From Planctomycetota bacterium (GTDB lineage: Bacteria; Planctomycetota; OFTM77), in the NCBI GenBank assembly GCA_029260795.1, contig JAJDCO010000038.1, positions 1-64,000 of the forward strand: a DNA stretch of 64,000 nucleotides, read 5' to 3'. The position numbers and the translations under genes are program-made. Position 1 is the first letter of the stretch. Each line of letters opens with the position of its first letter. The notes beneath the pieces are model-generated. The model was not told the origin of the DNA, searched no databases, and worked only from the letters and a program-made list of their open reading frames with translations. Of the stretch, positions 9,320 to 19,036 are shown one piece after another.

Positions 9320-9961
9320 TCACTTCGAGAGAAGCTCGACGATGAGCTGCTCGCGGAAATCGATCTCGCGATCGGTCGTTCCGATGTCTTCCCGGTTCGG
9401 GTACTGAACGACGCGACCGACCGGCTTGTTGTTGTCCACCTCGAGCCAGCTCGGCACGCGCCGGGACTCGTTGTACTCGAGGTTCTCCTTGACCATCTTC
9501 TTCGACTTGTCCCGCTCGCGCGGCTGGACCTCGTCTCCGGCCCGCAAGAGAGCGGAAGGGATGTCCACCTTATGCCCGTTCACCTGGACGTGGCCATGGA
9601 CCACCATCTGGCGCGCGTCATAGCGAGACTTTGCGAAGCCGAGGTTCAGGATGATGTTGTCGAGTCGTCGCTCGAGCAGTACCAGCAAGTTCTCGCCGGT
9701 GTTGCCGGGCAGACGCTCGGCTTCGGCGAAGGACTTGCGGAACTGGCGCTCGAGGACCCCGTAGTAGCGCTTGACGCGCTGCTTTTCACGAAGCTGGAAC
9801 GAGTAGGCGGAGGGCTTGCCTCGCCGCCAGGTGTGAGCACCCGGCGGATACTCCCGCCGCGAGATGCTGCACTTCGGGCTGTCGCAGCGAGTGCCCTTGA
9901 GGTAAAGCTTGGCGCCTTCACGGCGACACAGCTTGCAGACGTTTCCGGTGTATCTGGCCAT
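9320..9961 (-). CDS. rpsD: Ribosomal protein S4 (zinc-binding form)
   Basis: 213 residues. Four cysteines at the N-terminus (C9, C12, C26, C31) make this the C+ zinc form of uS4. The S4 RNA-binding domain follows (RLDNIILNLGFAKSRYDARQMVVHGHV). It is a primary 16S binder in 30S assembly, and in several bacteria it represses its own operon. The order rpsM-rpsK-rpsD-rpoA-rplQ is canonical. Confidence 0.98.
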   Translation of the reverse strand: MARYTGNVCKLCRREGAKLYLKGTRCDSPKCSISRREYPPGAHTWRRGKPSAYSFQLREKQRVKRYYGVLERQFRKSFAEAERLPGNTGENLLVLLERRLDNIILNLGFAKSRYDARQMVVHGHVQVNGHKVDIPSALLRAGDEVQPRERDKSKKMVKENLEYNESRRVPSWLEVDNNKPVGRVVQYPNREDIGTTDREIDFREQLIVELLSK

Positions 9962-10005
9962 TGCGGACCTCGAATTCCTTCAGCTTCTCTTCGCGGTGTG
10001 CGCGA

Positions 10006-10389
10006 TCAGACGCGGCGCCGCTTACGTGGCCGACAGCCGTTGTGCGGGAGCGGGGTGACATCCTCGATCGACTTGATGGTCAAGCCAGAAGCCTGGATCG
10101 AGCGGATCGCCGACTCGCGTCCAGAGCCGGGGCCCTTGACGCGGATCTCGACCTCGCGCACTCCGAACTTCTTCGCCTTGTCGGCGCACTTCTCGGCGGC
10201 TCGCTGAGCCGCGAACGGGGTGCTCTTGCGGGACCCCTTGAATCCGATCGTTCCCGCCGTATCCCAGCACAGCGTCTCGCCGTTCGGGTCGGTGACGGTG
10301 ATCGTCGTATTGTTGAACGTCGCTTTGATGTGCACGACGGCACTGGCGATGCTCCGCTTTTGTCGCTTCTTCGCTCTGACCTTGGCCAT
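10006..10389 (-). CDS. rpsK: Ribosomal protein S11
   Basis: 127 residues. [19 protein letters not shown] and the C-terminal THNGCRP-like end ([15 protein letters not shown]) identify uS11, which sits on the 30S platform with S6, S15 and S18. It lies between rpsM and rpsD as usual. Length is normal. Confidence 0.98.
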   Translation of the reverse strand: MAKVRAKKRQKRSIASAVVHIKATFNNTTITVTDPNGETLCWDTAGTIGFKGSRKSTPFAAQRAAEKCADKAKKFGVREVEIRVKGPGSGRESAIRSIQASGLTIKSIEDVTPLPHNGCRPRKRRRV

Positions 10390-10445
10390 AGAAACGTTCT
10401 TCCTGTTCCTCGTGCTCGGACGGCCGGCTTACCCTCGAGGGCGGC

Positions 10446-10817
10446 TCAGCCCTTCTTCTTGCCTGCGACCGTCTTACGCGGCCCCTTCCGGGTGCGGGCA
10501 TTCGTGCGGGTCCGCTGCCCCCGCGCCGGCAAGCCACGACGATGTCGCAGCCCGCGATAGCAACCGATGTCCTTGAGGCGATTGATCGCCTGAGCCACCT
10601 GCCGTCTCAGCTGGCCCTCGACCACGACGTTCTTGTCGATGTACGACAAGACCCGCGCGAGCTCGTCCTCGGTGAGGTCCTTCGCGCGCGCCTCTCGGTC
10701 CAGGCCCAGTTCCTTGATCATCTGCTCGGCCGTCACCCGGCCGATGCCGTTGATGTAGGTGAACGAGACGAACAGCTTCTTTTCGTTGGGAATGTCGACG
10801 CCGGAAATACGCGGCAT
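10446..10817 (-). CDS. rpsM: Ribosomal protein S13
   Basis: 123 residues. [26 protein letters not shown] and the basic C-terminus with [14 protein letters not shown] identify uS13, which contacts the 30S head, the P-site tRNA and protein L5. It lies 26 bases after rpmJ, the usual neighbour. Confidence 0.98.
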   Translation of the reverse strand: MPRISGVDIPNEKKLFVSFTYINGIGRVTAEQMIKELGLDREARAKDLTEDELARVLSYIDKNVVVEGQLRRQVAQAINRLKDIGCYRGLRHRRGLPARGQRTRTNARTRKGPRKTVAGKKKG

Positions 10818-10843
10818 GACTCAAAATCTCCTTGCCGTTCGGC

Positions 10844-10957
10844 TCAGCCCTGCCGCTGCTTGTGGCGCGGGTCGGTACAAATCACCCGGACCACACGCTT
10901 ACGCCGGATGATCCGGCAGTTCTCGCAGATTCGTCTGACCGAAGCTCTGACCTTCAT
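10844..10957 (-). CDS. rpmJ: Ribosomal protein L36 (zinc-binding)
   Basis: A 37-residue gene read directly from the reverse strand. It begins [14 protein letters not shown] and ends with DPRHKQRQG. The C11, C14, C27, H32 zinc ribbon and the 37-residue length match bL36 exactly. It sits between adk and rpsM; infA, often its upstream partner, is not there. The 263 bases between it and adk hold no recognisable gene. Confidence 0.95.
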   Translation of the reverse strand: MKVRASVRRICENCRIIRRKRVVRVICTDPRHKQRQG

Positions 10958-11220
10958 GCTTCCACCCATCCGTGCCGGAGTCGCATCCGTGGGATGCCAC
11001 TCTCGCTCGTCCTCCGGCGCCCGGGAACACTCCCGATGACCGGCTCACCCCGAAATGAAAACGACGCAGCCTTCTCCGACAGGGCTACGCGTTATCGAGT
11101 GGTCTGAACCGACTCTTGGGGGAATCCCGTAAGCGTCGGTATTTACCACTCGCCTCGCGGGCGATCAATTGAATTCCTGTCGCTTTCCGCTCTCTCGTCT
11201 CGATTCTTCGATTCCGCCCG

Positions 11221-11865
11221 TCAAAGACAGGCTTTCAATCTGCCGAAGATCACGTCCACGTCGTCGTCGGCCGCCAGCTGAACCAGCTTCCCTTGTCGCT
11301 CGTAGTACGTGTGCAAGGGCTCTGTCGTCTCGTGATAGACCTCCAGGCGTCTCCGCACGGCCTCGGGCCGATCGTCATCTCGCTGATACAGAGCCGCCGA
11401 GCCACATTGATTGCAGACCCCCACGCGCTTCGGCGGCAGGAAGTCGCGGTGAAAGTTCGCACCACACTTTCGACAAATCAGCCGTCCCGCGACCCGATTC
11501 ACGATCAGGTCATCGGCCAGCGTGAACTCGATCACGCGCGTCACCGCGTCTCCCACTTCCATCAAGCGTTGGTCCAGGCCCTCGGCCTGTCCGACCGTGC
11601 GAGGGAAGCCGTCGAAGATGACGTCCGGATCTTTCTCCTCTTGTCCCAGTCTCCAGAACACCAAATCCAGGATCACGTCGTCGGGCACCAGCTCGCCCGC
11701 CTCCATGAAGGAGCGCGCTTGCTGACCGACCTCCGATCCGGCCTCCATGCCCTCTCGAAGCAGGTCTCCCGTCGACAGGTGGAGTGCCTGACGCTCGATC
11801 GACAGCCGTCGAGCCTGCGTTCCTTTGCCGGCGCCCGGAGGACCCAGGAAAACCCACTTCGCCAC
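11221..11865 (-). CDS. adk: Adenylate kinase (zinc LID)
   Basis: 214 residues; converts ATP and AMP to two ADP. The P-loop GPPGAGKGT is at 8-16, the AMP-site segment STGDLLREG follows, and DGFPRT is at 85-90. The LID carries C131, C134, C151 and C154, the zinc-binding type found in Gram-positives and many other phyla but not in E. coli. It follows secY by 15 bases, the common secY-adk pairing. map, often next, is absent. Confidence 0.97.
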   Translation of the reverse strand: MAKWVFLGPPGAGKGTQARRLSIERQALHLSTGDLLREGMEAGSEVGQQARSFMEAGELVPDDVILDLVFWRLGQEEKDPDVIFDGFPRTVGQAEGLDQRLMEVGDAVTRVIEFTLADDLIVNRVAGRLICRKCGANFHRDFLPPKRVGVCNQCGSAALYQRDDDRPEAVRRRLEVYHETTEPLHTYYERQGKLVQLAADDDVDVIFGRLKACL

Positions 11866-11880
11866 GATCTCTCAACCTCC

Positions 11881-13248
11881 TCAGCGCCGCCGGCTCCGTC
11901 GCGACATGCTGCCGCTGGTGCTCCCCATGAATCCGTCGTAGTTTCTCATCAGGAGGTGGGAGTTCAGCTTGTCGACCAGGTCGAGTGCCACCGAAACCGT
12001 AATCAGGATCGACGTACCACCCAAGAAGAACACGACTTGCTGCGGTAAGCTCGTGCCTCGGAAGAGACCGGTCGTGATGAACTGGGGAAGCACCGCGATG
12101 AGTGCCAGGAACGTACCTCCCGCCAGCGTGATGCGAATCATCACCTTCTCCAGGTACTCGGCCGTTCGCTTCCCGGGCCGAATGCCCGGAATGAAGCTGC
12201 CGTACTCCTTGAGGTTGTTCGCCATCTCCGACGGCTGAAACATCAAGGAGGTCCAGAAGAAGCTGAAGAACAGGATCATCGCGATCTCGGCAACCGTGTA
12301 CCAGAAGCTGCCGTATCGGAACCACTCTCCGACGAACTTCAGGAACGGAACAGCTCCGATCACGCCCGGCACGACCATCAAGGCCGAGGCGAAGATGATC
12401 GGCATGACGCCGGCCTGATTCACCTTCAGCGGCAGATAGTGGCGCTGGCCACCGTAGACGCGTCGTCCGCGCTGCAGCTTGGCCTGCTGGATCGGAATCC
12501 GGCGCTGGCCCTTGGTGATGTACACCACGACGAAGACGACCACGACGAAGAGCAAGGCGAGCGTGAAACCGGTCGTGATGACCTGATTGCGCTCGTCCGA
12601 GCTGTTCGAGACGAAGTCGAACAGGCTCGCCGGCACACGGGCGATGATCCCGGCCATGATGATCAGCGAGACGCCGTTCCCCACACCATGCTCGGTGATC
12701 TGCTCACCGATCCACATGATGAAGAGCGTGCCCGCCGTGAACGCCATGATGACCATCAGCACCCAGAAGAAGTGCGCGACGGGCGAGGCGAGGATGTTGG
12801 GATCGATGATGCGGTTCTGAAGCTGGCCTTTGAAGACGCCCAGGATGACGAGCAGCGACTGGAACACGCAGATCGGGACGGTCGCGTAACGCGTGTACCG
12901 GTTGATCTTCTTCTGTCCCGAGGCGCCTTCCTTCGAGAGCTTCTCGAGGGCCGGAATGACCTTGACGAGCAGTGAGAAGATGATCGACGCGCTGATGTAG
13001 GGCATCACGCCCAAGCTGAAGACCATCGCCTGACCGAGGGCGCCACCCGTGAGGGCGCTTCCCAGTGTCAAGAGGTTGCCCAGCGCTCCGCCGGCGAGCT
13101 GCTGGTTGAGCTCTTCGAAGATCTTCACGTCCACCCCGGGAAGGGGGATGAAGAACCCGAGGCGGTAAACCAGCAGCAGCCCGATCGTCACCAGGATCTT
13201 CTTGCGAAGCTCCTGGATTCGAAACAGGTTGACGACCGACTCCATCAT
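11881..13248 (-). CDS. secY: Preprotein translocase channel subunit SecY
   Basis: 455 residues with the usual ten hydrophobic spans; pore of the SecYEG translocon in the inner membrane. Landmarks are the N-terminal ELRKKILVTIGLLLVYRLG, the plug-region LGNLLTLGSALTGG, the cytoplasmic loop GQRRIPIQQAK and IRPGKRTAEYLEKV. The Ser/Arg-rich end (SMSRRSRRR) is a short unusual tail. Its ATG overlaps the rplO stop by 4 bases, so the two are translationally coupled. Confidence 0.98.
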   Translation of the reverse strand: MMESVVNLFRIQELRKKILVTIGLLLVYRLGFFIPLPGVDVKIFEELNQQLAGGALGNLLTLGSALTGGALGQAMVFSLGVMPYISASIIFSLLVKVIPALEKLSKEGASGQKKINRYTRYATVPICVFQSLLVILGVFKGQLQNRIIDPNILASPVAHFFWVLMVIMAFTAGTLFIMWIGEQITEHGVGNGVSLIIMAGIIARVPASLFDFVSNSSDERNQVITTGFTLALLFVVVVFVVVYITKGQRRIPIQQAKLQRGRRVYGGQRHYLPLKVNQAGVMPIIFASALMVVPGVIGAVPFLKFVGEWFRYGSFWYTVAEIAMILFFSFFWTSLMFQPSEMANNLKEYGSFIPGIRPGKRTAEYLEKVMIRITLAGGTFLALIAVLPQFITTGLFRGTSLPQQVVFFLGGTSILITVSVALDLVDKLNSHLLMRNYDGFMGSTSGSMSRRSRRR

Positions 13249-13712
13249 GACGACGAGCCCTCGATGCTGATGGTGACCTCAGCTTGGCCCCCGGCCTGCT
13301 CGATCTTCTGCTTGGCCGACTCGCTGAACTTGTCGACCTTGACGTTCAGGCCGCGATCGATGTCGCCGTTGCCGAGTACCTTCACTCGCCGAGTGTTCTT
13401 CTTGATCAGACCGTGCTCCCGCAGCACCCCGAGGTTCACCTCGGTGCCCGCGTCGAACGCGTTCAGATCGGCGACGTTCACGATCTCGTAATGGACGTGA
13501 AACCGCTTGTTGTTGAAGCCACGCTTCGGCAAACGACGGTACAGGGGCATCTGACCGCCTTCGAAGCCCGCCGTCATCGAGTAGCCGCTCCGAGAGCCGG
13601 CACCCTTGTGACCGCGGCCCGATGTCTTGCCGAGGCCGGACCCACGTCCGCGGCCGACGCGCTTCTTGCGCTCGCGCCGAATGCCTTGGTCTCTGACCGC
13701 TTTGAGGTCCAT
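13245..13712 (-). CDS. rplO: Ribosomal protein L15
   Basis: 155 residues. The glycine/arginine-rich head (RVGRGRGSGLGKTSGRGHKG) and GFEGGQMPLYRRLPKRGF identify uL15, a 50S assembly protein. It directly follows rpsE with a 14-base gap, so rpmD (L30), usually between them, is missing. It overlaps secY by 4 bases. Confidence 0.98.
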   Translation of the reverse strand: MDLKAVRDQGIRRERKKRVGRGRGSGLGKTSGRGHKGAGSRSGYSMTAGFEGGQMPLYRRLPKRGFNNKRFHVHYEIVNVADLNAFDAGTEVNLGVLREHGLIKKNTRRVKVLGNGDIDRGLNVKVDKFSESAKQKIEQAGGQAEVTISIEGSSS

Positions 13713-13726
13713 GCTCCCCTACTCCT

Positions 13727-14296
13727 TTACTGGTTGGTCTCGGCCGCGACCGCAGCCTCGTCGACGGCCGCCGCTCGCGCCGGCGCCAAGCGCACCCCCC
13801 GCAGGCGCTCGACCTGCTGACGGCTCCTCAATTGGGCCAGCCCGGCGATCGTCGCCTTGACCAGATTGACGGGGTTGTTGCTCCCGTACGACTTGGTCAA
13901 GATGTCGTGAATCCCGGCCAGCTCGAGCACCGAACGCACGGCAGCGCCAGCGATGACGCCGGTACCGGGCGCGGCCGGCAAGAGAAGCACTCGCGAGGCA
14001 CCGAAGCGCCCGATCGTCTCGTGAGGGAGCGTCACCCCCTTCAACGGGACCTTGATCAACTTCTTGCGGGCGTCCTTGGTGGCCTTCTCGACCGAGGGCG
14101 GAACCTCGTTCGCCTTGCCGAAGCCCCAGCCCACGACGCCGTTGCGGTTGCCCACGATCACCAGGGCACTGAAGCTGAACCGCCGACCGCCCTTGACCAC
14201 TGTTGCGCAGCGGTTGATCTTGACGAGCGACTCCTCGAGCTCGCCGAGGCGGTCGAGATCGTCGAGGTCGACGTAGTTCATCTTGCCAGTTTTCAC
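13727..14296 (-). CDS. rpsE: Ribosomal protein S5
   Basis: 189 residues. The dsRNA-binding S5 fold is clear ([35 protein letters not shown]). uS5 helps decoding accuracy in the 30S body. The C-terminal 25 or so residues are Ala-rich ([20 protein letters not shown]) and longer than in E. coli. The position after rplR is standard. Confidence 0.98.
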   Translation of the reverse strand: MKTGKMNYVDLDDLDRLGELEESLVKINRCATVVKGGRRFSFSALVIVGNRNGVVGWGFGKANEVPPSVEKATKDARKKLIKVPLKGVTLPHETIGRFGASRVLLLPAAPGTGVIAGAAVRSVLELAGIHDILTKSYGSNNPVNLVKATIAGLAQLRSRQQVERLRGVRLAPARAAAVDEAAVAAETNQ

Positions 14297-14354
14297 TGCG
14301 TCCTCCGTTCGGAGCCACTCCGGGCTCCGGCCTGCTCAGAAACCCTGATCGTGC

Positions 14355-14729
14355 CTAGAAACTCAGACCGCCCTTGCGGGCGCCTTCGGCGACCGCCTTG
14401 ACGCGACCGTGGAATCGATACGACCCCCGGTCGAATGCGACTCGCTCGATGCCGTTCGCTTTGGCCTTCTCGGCGATGCGCTCGCCGATCCATTGAGCGA
14501 TGTCTCGCTTCGTGCCCTCGACGCCCTTGAGGGGCTCTTGCAGATCGACGTCGCGTGACGAGCACGAGACCAACGTCTTGTGCTCGGAGTCGTCGATGAT
14601 CTGGCAATAGATGTTCTTGTGGCTGCGGAAGACCGTCAGCCTTGGCCGCTCGGTCGTTCCCCGCAGATGCTTTCGGACGTGACGCCGACGCCGCAGGGCT
14701 CGAACGTTCTTCTTGTGTTGACTTTTCAT
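14355..14729 (-). CDS. rplR: Ribosomal protein L18
   Basis: 124 residues from the ATG at 14729, which has AGGAG upstream and gives the expected N-terminus MKSQHKKNVRALRRRRHVRK. An ATG seven codons earlier is less likely. uL18 binds 5S rRNA; RPRLTVFRSHKNIYCQIIDD and the C-terminal DRGSYRFHGRVKAVAEGAR are typical. It lies between rplF and rpsE. Confidence 0.97.
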   Translation of the reverse strand: MKSQHKKNVRALRRRRHVRKHLRGTTERPRLTVFRSHKNIYCQIIDDSEHKTLVSCSSRDVDLQEPLKGVEGTKRDIAQWIGERIAEKAKANGIERVAFDRGSYRFHGRVKAVAEGARKGGLSF

Positions 14730-14816
14730 CTCTGCCGCTCTCCTGCCCACGCGCGGAAACGTTCGGGGCTCGCTTTTCTGAATGATCCCTCAGGCGACCT
14801 CACGTCGGGTCGCCGA

Positions 14817-15365
14817 TCAACCGCCACCGACGAAGGACTTACCGGCCTTGCGCCGTACGGCCTCGCCTTCGTAGCGAATACCTTTGCCGTTGTATGGCTC
14901 CGGCGGACGCACTCGACGAATGTTCGCGGCCAGCTGTCCGACTCGCTGCTTGTCGGCCCCGTGCACCTCGATGCGCGTCGCGGCCGGTGTCTTCACCTCG
15001 AGACCGGGCTCGACCTCAAACTCGACCGGATGACAGAAGCCGATCTGGAGCGTCAGCTTCTTCCCTTCGCACTTGGCGTTGTAGCCCGTGCCATGGATCT
15101 CGAGATTCACCTGGAAGCCAGTCGAGACGCCGTGAACCATGTTGGCCACCAGCGCACGGTAGAGCCCGTGGAACGCACCGGCCTTCCGGCCTCCGCCACC
15201 CTTCAGGGCCACGACGACCTGGCCGTCCTCGATCTGCACGCTGACCTCGGAGCGCACCTCTTGAGTGAGCTCGCCCTTGGGACCCTTGACCTGGACGGTC
15301 GAACCCTTCACTTGGGCCTCGACCCCCGAGGGGAGGGTAATGGGCTTTTTACCGATACGCGACAT
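14817..15365 (-). CDS. rplF: Ribosomal protein L6
   Basis: 182 residues. MSRIGKKPITLP, GTGYNAKCEGKKLTLQIG and RRVRPPEPYNGKGIRYEGE define uL6, which stands near the factor-binding site of the 50S subunit. Length and place (rpsH-rplF-rplR) are standard. Confidence 0.98.
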   Translation of the reverse strand: MSRIGKKPITLPSGVEAQVKGSTVQVKGPKGELTQEVRSEVSVQIEDGQVVVALKGGGGRKAGAFHGLYRALVANMVHGVSTGFQVNLEIHGTGYNAKCEGKKLTLQIGFCHPVEFEVEPGLEVKTPAATRIEVHGADKQRVGQLAANIRRVRPPEPYNGKGIRYEGEAVRRKAGKSFVGGG

Positions 15366-15389
15366 GGCTCGCCTTCACTTCTTCTTTGA

Positions 15390-15785
15390 TCACCAGACCG
15401 TCGCGATGTACTCGCCGCCGACCCGCTCATCACGGCACTGCCGGTCCGAGAGGATCCCCTTGGGGGTCGAGTAGATTCCAGTTCCGAGGCCTCGGAGCAC
15501 GGGCTTGATCTCGTCCACCGGCTTGTAAACTCGGCAACCCGGCTTACTGGCCCGTTGAATGTCCTGGATGATCTCTTCGCCGTCGGGGCCGTACTTGAGA
15601 TACACGTAGATCTGCTTGCCGGGCGACCCTTCTTGGACCTGGAAGTCCGAGATGTAGCCCTCGCGCTTGAGCAGACCGGCGATGCCCTCTTTCATCTTCG
15701 AGTGAGGCATCGTGACTCGGTTCCGCCGGATGCGCAACGCGTTTCGAATGCGCGTCAGCATGTCCGCAATCGGATCGGTCATCAT
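15390..15785 (-). CDS. rpsH: Ribosomal protein S8
   Basis: 131 residues. MMTDPIADMLTRIRNA and the C-terminal STPKGILSDRQCRDERVGGE identify uS8, a primary 16S binder and, in E. coli, the translational repressor of the spc operon. The final stretch is GEYIATVW. Order and length are normal. Confidence 0.98.
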   Translation of the reverse strand: MMTDPIADMLTRIRNALRIRRNRVTMPHSKMKEGIAGLLKREGYISDFQVQEGSPGKQIYVYLKYGPDGEEIIQDIQRASKPGCRVYKPVDEIKPVLRGLGTGIYSTPKGILSDRQCRDERVGGEYIATVW

Positions 15786-15845
15786 GTTCGCAGAGACTCC
15801 TTTTGTGCGTCGCGAACCGCTCGAGCGGATTCGCTTCGCCTTTCC

Positions 15846-16031
15846 TTACCAGCTTGCCTTGCGCATGCCCGGGACCTCGCCCATGTGGGCCAAGTGCCGC
15901 AGACAGATCCGGCAGACCCGGAACTTCCGGTAGAACGCCCGGGGCCGACCGCACAGATCACAGCGGTTGTACCCGCGGACCGTGAACTTCGGCACGCTCT
16001 TCGACTTGATTCTCAGCGCTTTCTTCGCCAT
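15846..16031 (-). CDS. rpsZ: Ribosomal protein S14, zinc type
   Basis: 61 residues, the short zinc-binding form of uS14. Its CDLCGRP and CRICLR pairs supply four cysteines, and it ends GMRKASW. The short form is typical of Gram-positives, Planctomycetes and many other phyla, whereas E. coli has the long zinc-free form. It lies between rplE and rpsH as usual. Confidence 0.98.
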   Translation of the reverse strand: MAKKALRIKSKSVPKFTVRGYNRCDLCGRPRAFYRKFRVCRICLRHLAHMGEVPGMRKASW

Positions 16032-16052
16032 CGCTCTTCTGGTGTCCTTCGA

Positions 16053-16613
16053 TCAGTTCGGGGTTGGGGTTGCCGATTCGCGGAACGGCATTCCCAGCGA
16101 CCGGAGCAGGAACTCGGCTTGCTCGTCGTCCTTGGCGGTCGTGACGAACGTGACGCTCATCCCCTGATAGAACTCCAGCCGATCTACCTCGATCTCGACG
16201 AAGACCGTCTGATCGACCAGCCCGAGGTTGTAGTTCCCTCGCCCGTCGAATGCCTTCGGGTTGAGCCCCCGAAAGTCACGAATACGCGGGATCGCAATAG
16301 CGATCAAGCGATCGACGAACTCGTACATGCGGTCACGACGCAACGTCACCATCGCGCCGATCGGATTGCCTTCGCGGAGCTTGAAGCCCGAGACCGACCG
16401 CTTGGCCTTCGTGATCACCGCCTTTTGGCCCGTGACCGTCGTCAGGTGAGCCACGCCCTCGTCGAGGCGCGACTTGTTCTCGATCGCCCGGCCGATCCCC
16501 ATGCTCACGACCACTTTCTCGAGCTTCGGGATCGCATGTTGATTCGCGATCGAGAATCGCTCCTTCAACTTCGGGATGACCTCGGTCTGATAACGCTCTT
16601 TGAGACGAGCCAT
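16053..16613 (-). CDS. rplE: Ribosomal protein L5
   Basis: 186 residues. QKAVITKAKRSVSGFKLREG and NYNLGLVDQTVF-type segments identify uL5, which binds 5S rRNA with L18 and bridges to S13. The N-terminus MARLKERYQTEVIPKLKERF is full length. It lies between rplX and rpsZ. Confidence 0.98.
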   Translation of the reverse strand: MARLKERYQTEVIPKLKERFSIANQHAIPKLEKVVVSMGIGRAIENKSRLDEGVAHLTTVTGQKAVITKAKRSVSGFKLREGNPIGAMVTLRRDRMYEFVDRLIAIAIPRIRDFRGLNPKAFDGRGNYNLGLVDQTVFVEIEVDRLEFYQGMSVTFVTTAKDDEQAEFLLRSLGMPFRESATPTPN

Positions 16614-16708
16614 GGCACGCTTCGCTCTCTATTCCGTCTGACGCCGACCGGGTTCCTCGCCGCGACTTCGTAGGCCGCCGTCCGAGTCTCCGATCGGGCC
16701 CTGTTGCC

Positions 16709-16933
16709 CTATTGTTCCTGATTGACCTTGACGTTCGAGACGTGGATCGGCGACTCGCGCTCGAGTCGGCCGCCCTGGGGGTTCTGCTGGCTCCGCTTCA
16801 CGTGCCGGAACCGCATGTTGACCCCCTCGACGACGATCTGATCCTTCTTGCAGATCACGGCCAGGACCTTGCCGGTCTTGCCGCGATCATTGCCGCAGAT
16901 CACCGTCACCTCATCGTTTTTCTTGACATGCAT
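16709..16933 (-). CDS. rplX: Ribosomal protein L24
   Basis: 74 residues, at the short end for uL24, which initiates 50S assembly. The KOW motif [20 protein letters not shown] is at 7-26, followed by [21 protein letters not shown]. The protein stops at SNVKVNQEQ and lacks the C-terminal part (25-30 residues) found in E. coli L24. Position between rplN and rplE is canonical. Confidence 0.96.
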   Translation of the reverse strand: MHVKKNDEVTVICGNDRGKTGKVLAVICKKDQIVVEGVNMRFRHVKRSQQNPQGGRLERESPIHVSNVKVNQEQ

Positions 16934-16961
16934 CGAATCGAGCCCTCGGCGGTTCCCGCGC

Positions 16962-17330
16962 TCAGACGACCTCAGAGGCCAGCGAGATGATCTTCATGAA
17001 GTTCTTTTGACGCAGCTCGCGCGCCACCGCCCCGAAGATGCGTGTGCCCCTCGGGTTGTTGTCATTGTCGAGGAGGACCATCGCATTGCGATCGAAACGC
17101 ACGTACGAGCCGTCCTCGCGGCGCACGGAGGCTTTGGTCCGGACCACCACACCTCGCACCACGGTGCCGGACTTGATGTCGCTGCCCGGGATCGCCTTCT
17201 TGACCGAGGCGACGACGATGTCGCCCACCGTCGCATACCGGCGTCGCGAGCCTCCCAGCACCTTGATGCACATGCATTCTTTGGCACCGGTGTTGTCGGC
17301 GACGTCGAGCCTCGTCTGCATCTGAATCAT
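16962..17330 (-). CDS. rplN: Ribosomal protein L14
   Basis: 122 residues. [18 protein letters not shown] and the C-terminal [21 protein letters not shown] identify uL14, which contacts 16S h14 in an intersubunit bridge. It lies 40 bases after rpsQ. Confidence 0.98.
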   Translation of the reverse strand: MIQMQTRLDVADNTGAKECMCIKVLGGSRRRYATVGDIVVASVKKAIPGSDIKSGTVVRGVVVRTKASVRREDGSYVRFDRNAMVLLDNDNNPRGTRIFGAVARELRQKNFMKIISLASEVV

Positions 17331-17370
17331 CGGTTCACTCCCAAAGCGGGGACCCCATCGGGCCGCTCGC

Positions 17371-17658
17371 TCAGCTCCGCTTCGTTCCTTGAGTCGGATC
17401 GATCTTCCGCATCAACCGCCAGCACTTCGTCTTGCTCAACGGTCGCGTCTCCATGATCTCGACTCGGTCGCCCACCGCCGCCTCGTTGCGCTCGTCGTGA
17501 GCCTTGTAGGTCGAGTACTTGCGAACGAACTTTCCGTACCGAGGATGCGCCACCTTGAACTCGGTGCGCACCACGATCGTCTTGTCCATCTTGTCGCTCA
17601 CGACCTGCCCGATCACGGACCGACGCGTGCTTCTCTGCTTCGTCTCCATCGCTTCCAT
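17371..17658 (-). CDS. rpsQ: Ribosomal protein S17
   Basis: 95 residues. [19 protein letters not shown] and [21 protein letters not shown] identify uS17, an early 16S-binding protein. A second in-frame ATG at codon 4 (17649) is an alternative start. It lies between rpmC and rplN. Confidence 0.97.
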   Translation of the reverse strand: MEAMETKQRSTRRSVIGQVVSDKMDKTIVVRTEFKVAHPRYGKFVRKYSTYKAHDERNEAAVGDRVEIMETRPLSKTKCWRLMRKIDPTQGTKRS

Positions 17659-17727
17659 TCCGATCCGTCTCGCCGTCCGTGTCTCTCACTCAACTGGCTC
17701 GTCGTCCCCGGCGGGGACGCGACCGGG

Positions 17728-17943
17728 TCAGACCTGCGCCGCTTCTCGCTGGATACCCAGCTGGCGCTCGCGCAGGATCGTCAGGACCTGCGCGATCTCT
17801 CGACGCAAGGCGCGGATCCGCGACGGATTCTCGACCTGCTCCGTGGCCGACTGGAACCGCATCTCGAAGAGCTCCTTGCGGCGCTCGGTGAGCATCGCGC
17901 GCAGCTCCTTCTCTTCCTGGTTCCGCAGCTCTTCGATCTTCAT
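17728..17943 (-). CDS. rpmC: Ribosomal protein L29
   Basis: 71 residues from the ATG at 17943, giving [20 protein letters not shown], the expected two-helix hairpin of uL29 near the exit tunnel. The frame stays open upstream inside rplP, but that part is out-of-frame shadow. The start overlaps the rplP stop by 4 bases, indicating translational coupling. Confidence 0.97.
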   Translation of the reverse strand: MKIEELRNQEEKELRAMLTERRKELFEMRFQSATEQVENPSRIRALRREIAQVLTILRERQLGIQREAAQV

Positions 17944-18356
17944 ACCTTGTGTCTCCGTCGCATCAGGCGGCAACGAACGGGCATCTTGTGAGCCGTGCGG
18001 TTGAACGCCAGCCGGGCGACATCTTCCGTCACGCCACCGATCTCGTACAGCACCGTGCCCGAGCGGACCGCAGCCGCCCAAAAGGACGGCTCGCCCTTCC
18101 CCTTACCCATGCGCGTCTCGGCCGGCGTCGACGTCAACGGCTTGTGCGGGAAGATGCGGATCCAGATCTTGCCGCCACCCGAGGCACGGGTCGCCGCGAC
18201 TCGACCGGCCTCGATCTGGGCGGACGAGATGAAGCCGGGATCGATCGCCTGGAGACCGAAGTCCCCGAACTCGACCTTGTTGCCCCGCGACGCCGGACCC
18301 TTGATCCGACCTCGCTGCTGCTTGCGGAACTTGGTCCGCTTCGGCATCAGCGCCAT
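17940..18356 (-). CDS. rplP: Ribosomal protein L16
   Basis: 138 residues. The N-terminus [20 protein letters not shown] and [24 protein letters not shown] segments are diagnostic of uL16, which organises the A site of the 50S subunit. It starts three bases after rpsC ends and overlaps rpmC. Confidence 0.98.
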   Translation of the reverse strand: MALMPKRTKFRKQQRGRIKGPASRGNKVEFGDFGLQAIDPGFISSAQIEAGRVAATRASGGGKIWIRIFPHKPLTSTPAETRMGKGKGEPSFWAAAVRSGTVLYEIGGVTEDVARLAFNRTAHKMPVRCRLMRRRHKV

Positions 18357-18359
18357 GGC

Positions 18360-19007
18360 TCAGAGCCCCCGCTTCGTCGTCAAGTCGTACTCGCCCAGGT
18401 TGATCCAGGCCTTGACGCCGATGTGACCATAGGCGGTCTTGGCTTCGGTGAAGCCGTAGTCCACCTTGGCCCGCAGCGTCTGCAGCGGGATCGAGCCGAG
18501 GCCCTGCGTCTCGGTGCGAGCCATCTCGCTGCCACCCAGGCGACCCGAGACCGTGATCTTCACGCCGTGGGCGCCCGCCTGCATCGTCATCTGGCAGGCC
18601 TTCTTCAGCGTCCGTCGGAAGGCAGCCCGCTTCTCGAGCTGCTCGGCCACGTTCTCGGCCACCAGCAGCGCGCTCATCTCCGGACGACCCACCTCCTCGA
18701 TCGCGAGCTTCACCGTCTGCCCGGTGATCTGACGCAGCACGCTCTCGATGCGCTCCACCTTGGCGCCCTTGCGACCAATCAGCACGCCCGGACGCGCCGT
18801 GTGCACGCGGATCGAGATCATCTCACGGGTCCGCTCGATCTCGATCTTCGGGATCGCCGCGAAGCGGTAGTTGGTCTTGAGGTACTTGCGGATCGCCTGA
18901 TCTTCGATCAGGAACGCCCCGAACTCTTTCTTGGTCGCGTACCAGCGGGACCGCCACGGCTCGTAGATGCCGATGCGGAATCCGGTGGGGTGAATCTTCT
19001 GACCCAT
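18360..19007 (-). CDS. rpsC: Ribosomal protein S3
   Basis: 215 residues from ATG 19007, giving MGQKIHPTGFRIGI; GAGGA lies about ten bases upstream. The KH domain motif GVLIGRKGAKVERI is intact. uS3 forms part of the mRNA entry channel with S4 and S5. The protein ends at LTTKRGL without the long tail of E. coli S3. An in-frame extension upstream is not supported. Confidence 0.98.
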   Translation of the reverse strand: MGQKIHPTGFRIGIYEPWRSRWYATKKEFGAFLIEDQAIRKYLKTNYRFAAIPKIEIERTREMISIRVHTARPGVLIGRKGAKVERIESVLRQITGQTVKLAIEEVGRPEMSALLVAENVAEQLEKRAAFRRTLKKACQMTMQAGAHGVKITVSGRLGGSEMARTETQGLGSIPLQTLRAKVDYGFTEAKTAYGHIGVKAWINLGEYDLTTKRGL

Positions 19008-19036
19008 GCTGATGTCGTCCTCTTCCAGGCGGCGAG

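Noticed and set aside
10958..11220. Possible infA between rpmJ and adk
   Set aside because: No reading frame of the right length with an IF-1-like start on either strand.
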